6,745 nucleotides of DNA from an uncultured Holophagales bacterium (GTDB lineage Bacteria; Acidobacteriota; Thermoanaerobaculia; UBA5066): positions 1 to 6,745 of the forward strand of contig CALMDF010000188.1 of NCBI GenBank assembly GCA_937864895.1, in the 5' to 3' direction. The notes under the pieces were generated by a model, which saw only the letters and a program-made list of their open reading frames with translations, was not told where the DNA came from and ran no database searches. Of this stretch, positions 5,421 through 6,745 are shown piece after piece. Position 1 is the stretch's first letter. Every line of letters begins with the position of its first letter. A program made the translations under genes and the position numbers.

Positions 5421-6668
5421 TCAGCTGCCGTACTTCTCGATGATCCCCTTCTTGTCCAGGCCCAGGATCCCGTACTTCTCCCCGACCTTCCGGAACGCCC
5501 CCACCGCCTTCTCGAGCTCCGGGATTTCGTGGTCGGCCGACATCTGCGTCCGGATCCGGGCCTGCCCCGCGGGGACCACGGGGAAGAAGAAGCCGACGAC
5601 GTACACCCCCTCGCGGAACAGGTCGCGCGCCACGTCCTGCGAGAGTTTGGCGTTGAACAGCATGATCGGGACGATCGGGCTCTCCCCGTCCTTGATCACG
5701 AAGCCCGCCTCGCGGATCCCCTTCCGCCAGAACTTCGTGTTCGCCTCGAGCTTGTCGCGGCGCTCCGTGGTGCGGCTCAGGATCTCGAGCACCTTGAGGG
5801 CCGCGCAGGCGATCGGCGGCGGAACGGCGTTGCTGAAGAGGTAGGGCCGTGCGCGCTGCCGGCACAGCTCGACGATCTCCTTGCGGCCGGAGACGCAGCC
5901 GCCGCTCGCCCCGCCGAGCCCCTTGCCGAGCGTCGTCGTGATGATGTCGATCTTGCCGAGCACGCCGAAGTGCTCGTGCGTGCCGCGCCCGGTTCTCCCG
6001 ATGAAGCCGCTCGCGTGGCTGTCGTCCACGAACACCATCGCGCCGTACTTTTCCGCCAGCTCGGAGATCCGGTCGAGGGGCGCGAGGTCGCCGTCCATCG
6101 AGAACACGCCGTCGGTCACGATCAGGCGGACCCTCTTGTCCTGGTGCTCCTCGAGCTTCGACTCGAGGTGCTTCATGTCCGCGTGCTTGTACGAGTCCTG
6201 CACCGCCTTGCACAGCCGGATGCCGTCGATGATGCTCGCGTGGACGAGGCGATCGGAGATGATGACGTCCTCGGGCCCGAGCACCGCCTCGAACACCCCC
6301 GCGTTCGCGTCCATGCAGCTCGGGAACAGGATCGTGTCCTCGGTCCCCAGGAACTCCGTGATCGCGCTCTCGAGGTCGCGGTGGAGGTCCTGCGTGCCGC
6401 AGATGAACCGGACGCTCGACATGCCGTAGCCGCGCTCGTCAAGGCCCCGATGGGCGGCGGCGATCACCTCGGGATGGCTCGACAGCCCGAGGTAGTTGTT
6501 CGAGCACAGGTTCAGGACCCGCCGCGGCTTCTCGCCGCTCGGGTACTCGACGAGAATCCCCGACGACTGGGGAGAGTGGATGAAGCGCTCCTCCTTGTAG
6601 AGGCCCTGGCCGCGGATGCTCTCGATCTCGCGCGCGAAGGCCTGCCGCGCGGCGCCCGGATAGGCCAT
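5421..6668 (-). CDS. kbl: 2-amino-3-ketobutyrate CoA ligase (glycine C-acetyltransferase)
   Basis: A 415-residue cytoplasmic PLP enzyme that cleaves 2-amino-3-ketobutyrate with CoA to glycine and acetyl-CoA, the second step of threonine catabolism after threonine dehydrogenase. It follows E. coli KBL motif by motif: EGLFKEER-like GLYKEERFI (22-30), CSNNYLGL (55-62), SSVRFICGTQDLH (84-96), HASIIDGIRLCKA (143-155), DGVFSMDGD (186-194), VDDSHASGF (214-222), TTLGKGLGGASGG (245-257, PLP Lys249), RPYLFSNAVPP (274-284) and ARIRTQMSADH (370-380). Asp215 and His218 contact the cofactor. It is about 17 residues longer than the E. coli enzyme, partly through a C-terminal tail (residues 402-415, LGLDKKGIIEKYGS). 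The ribosome binding site AAGGAGGG lies inside the end of the preceding gene, whose stop is two bases before this ATG, implying translational coupling. The gene continues the minus-strand cluster into the second synthase. Confidence 0.92.
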   Translation of the reverse strand: MAYPGAARQAFAREIESIRGQGLYKEERFIHSPQSSGILVEYPSGEKPRRVLNLCSNNYLGLSSHPEVIAAAHRGLDERGYGMSSVRFICGTQDLHRDLESAITEFLGTEDTILFPSCMDANAGVFEAVLGPEDVIISDRLVHASIIDGIRLCKAVQDSYKHADMKHLESKLEEHQDKRVRLIVTDGVFSMDGDLAPLDRISELAEKYGAMVFVDDSHASGFIGRTGRGTHEHFGVLGKIDIITTTLGKGLGGASGGCVSGRKEIVELCRQRARPYLFSNAVPPPIACAALKVLEILSRTTERRDKLEANTKFWRKGIREAGFVIKDGESPIVPIMLFNAKLSQDVARDLFREGVYVVGFFFPVVPAGQARIRTQMSADHEIPELEKAVGAFRKVGEKYGILGLDKKGIIEKYGS

Positions 6669-6670
6669 GG

Positions 6671-6745
6671 TCAGCCCTCCTTCCGGAAACGGCCCACCAG
6701 CTCGAGGATCCGGCTCACCGTGTCGAACGCCTCGGGCGTCGCGTC
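6671..6745 (-). CDS. C-terminal end of an unidentified protein upstream of kbl (partial)
   Basis: On the minus strand an open frame enters from the right edge and ends at a TGA (6671-6673) after 24 residues: DATPEAFDTVSRILELVG then RFRKEG. Nearly all codons end in G or C, as expected for real coding sequence here. The piece looks like a terminal amphipathic helix and is too short to assign a family. Its stop is two bases before the kbl start, and the kbl ribosome binding site overlaps its last codons, so the two are almost certainly one operon. Threonine dehydrogenase is a common kbl neighbour, but this tail does not resemble the E. coli Tdh C terminus as I recall it. Confidence 0.6.
   Translation of the reverse strand, partial: DATPEAFDTVSRILELVGRFRKEG

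Noticed and set aside
4186..5844. Long plus-strand open frame opposite the two synthases
   Set aside because: It spans two well-conserved minus-strand genes and their gap, has low-complexity Arg/Pro/Ala-rich composition and no motif. It is a shadow.
1..6745. Mobile element, CRISPR array, tRNA or rRNA
   Set aside because: No terminal inverted repeats, transposase motifs, regularly spaced direct repeats or tRNA-like cloverleaf were seen by eye on either strand.

Overview
The window is about 70% G+C (my visual estimate), with third codon positions almost always G or C, short intergenic gaps and no mobile elements. It looks like an ordinary chromosomal stretch from a high-GC Gram-negative-type bacterium. 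Acidobacteriota or a myxobacterium/delta-proteobacteria-like lineage would fit, but nothing here fixes the phylum. The main discovery is that the organism must read UGA as selenocysteine, so it should carry selA, selB, selC and selD elsewhere.

Left half, plus strand: the last 17 codons of an unidentified gene (2-55) are followed by a leader and then an AhpC/Prx1-family peroxiredoxin (239-847). Its peroxidatic cysteine codon is an in-frame UGA (380-382). Seventeen bases after the UGA there is a perfect 7-bp hairpin with a GGUC loop, a classic bacterial SECIS arrangement. The resolving cysteine of AhpC is also missing (Thr171), so this is predicted to be a 1-Sec peroxiredoxin. A conventional gene caller would split it into two fragments (131-382 and 392-847). 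A secreted DUF4097-like beta-repeat protein (885-1760) follows 37 bases later and is probably co-transcribed. A GC-rich inverted repeat at 1763-1786 separates it from the convergent genes.

Right half, all minus strand, in order of transcription from the right edge: the 24-residue C-terminal tail of an unidentified protein (6671-6745); kbl (5421-6668), two bases downstream and probably translationally coupled; a second, diverged KBL-like alpha-oxoamine synthase (4195-5382); a small PilZ-domain protein (3698-4108); and the membrane-anchored signal peptide peptidase SppA (1806-3575). A promoter-like TAGAAT box lies ahead of sppA and a similar TAGATT box ahead of the PilZ gene, so these may be transcribed separately from the kbl pair.

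Functionally, the minus-strand pair points to threonine/2-amino-3-ketobutyrate breakdown to glycine and acetyl-CoA, possibly with a second specificity in the diverged copy. The plus-strand module points to peroxide detoxification by a selenoenzyme beside an envelope protein. No tRNA, rRNA, CRISPR array, insertion sequence or attachment site was seen.
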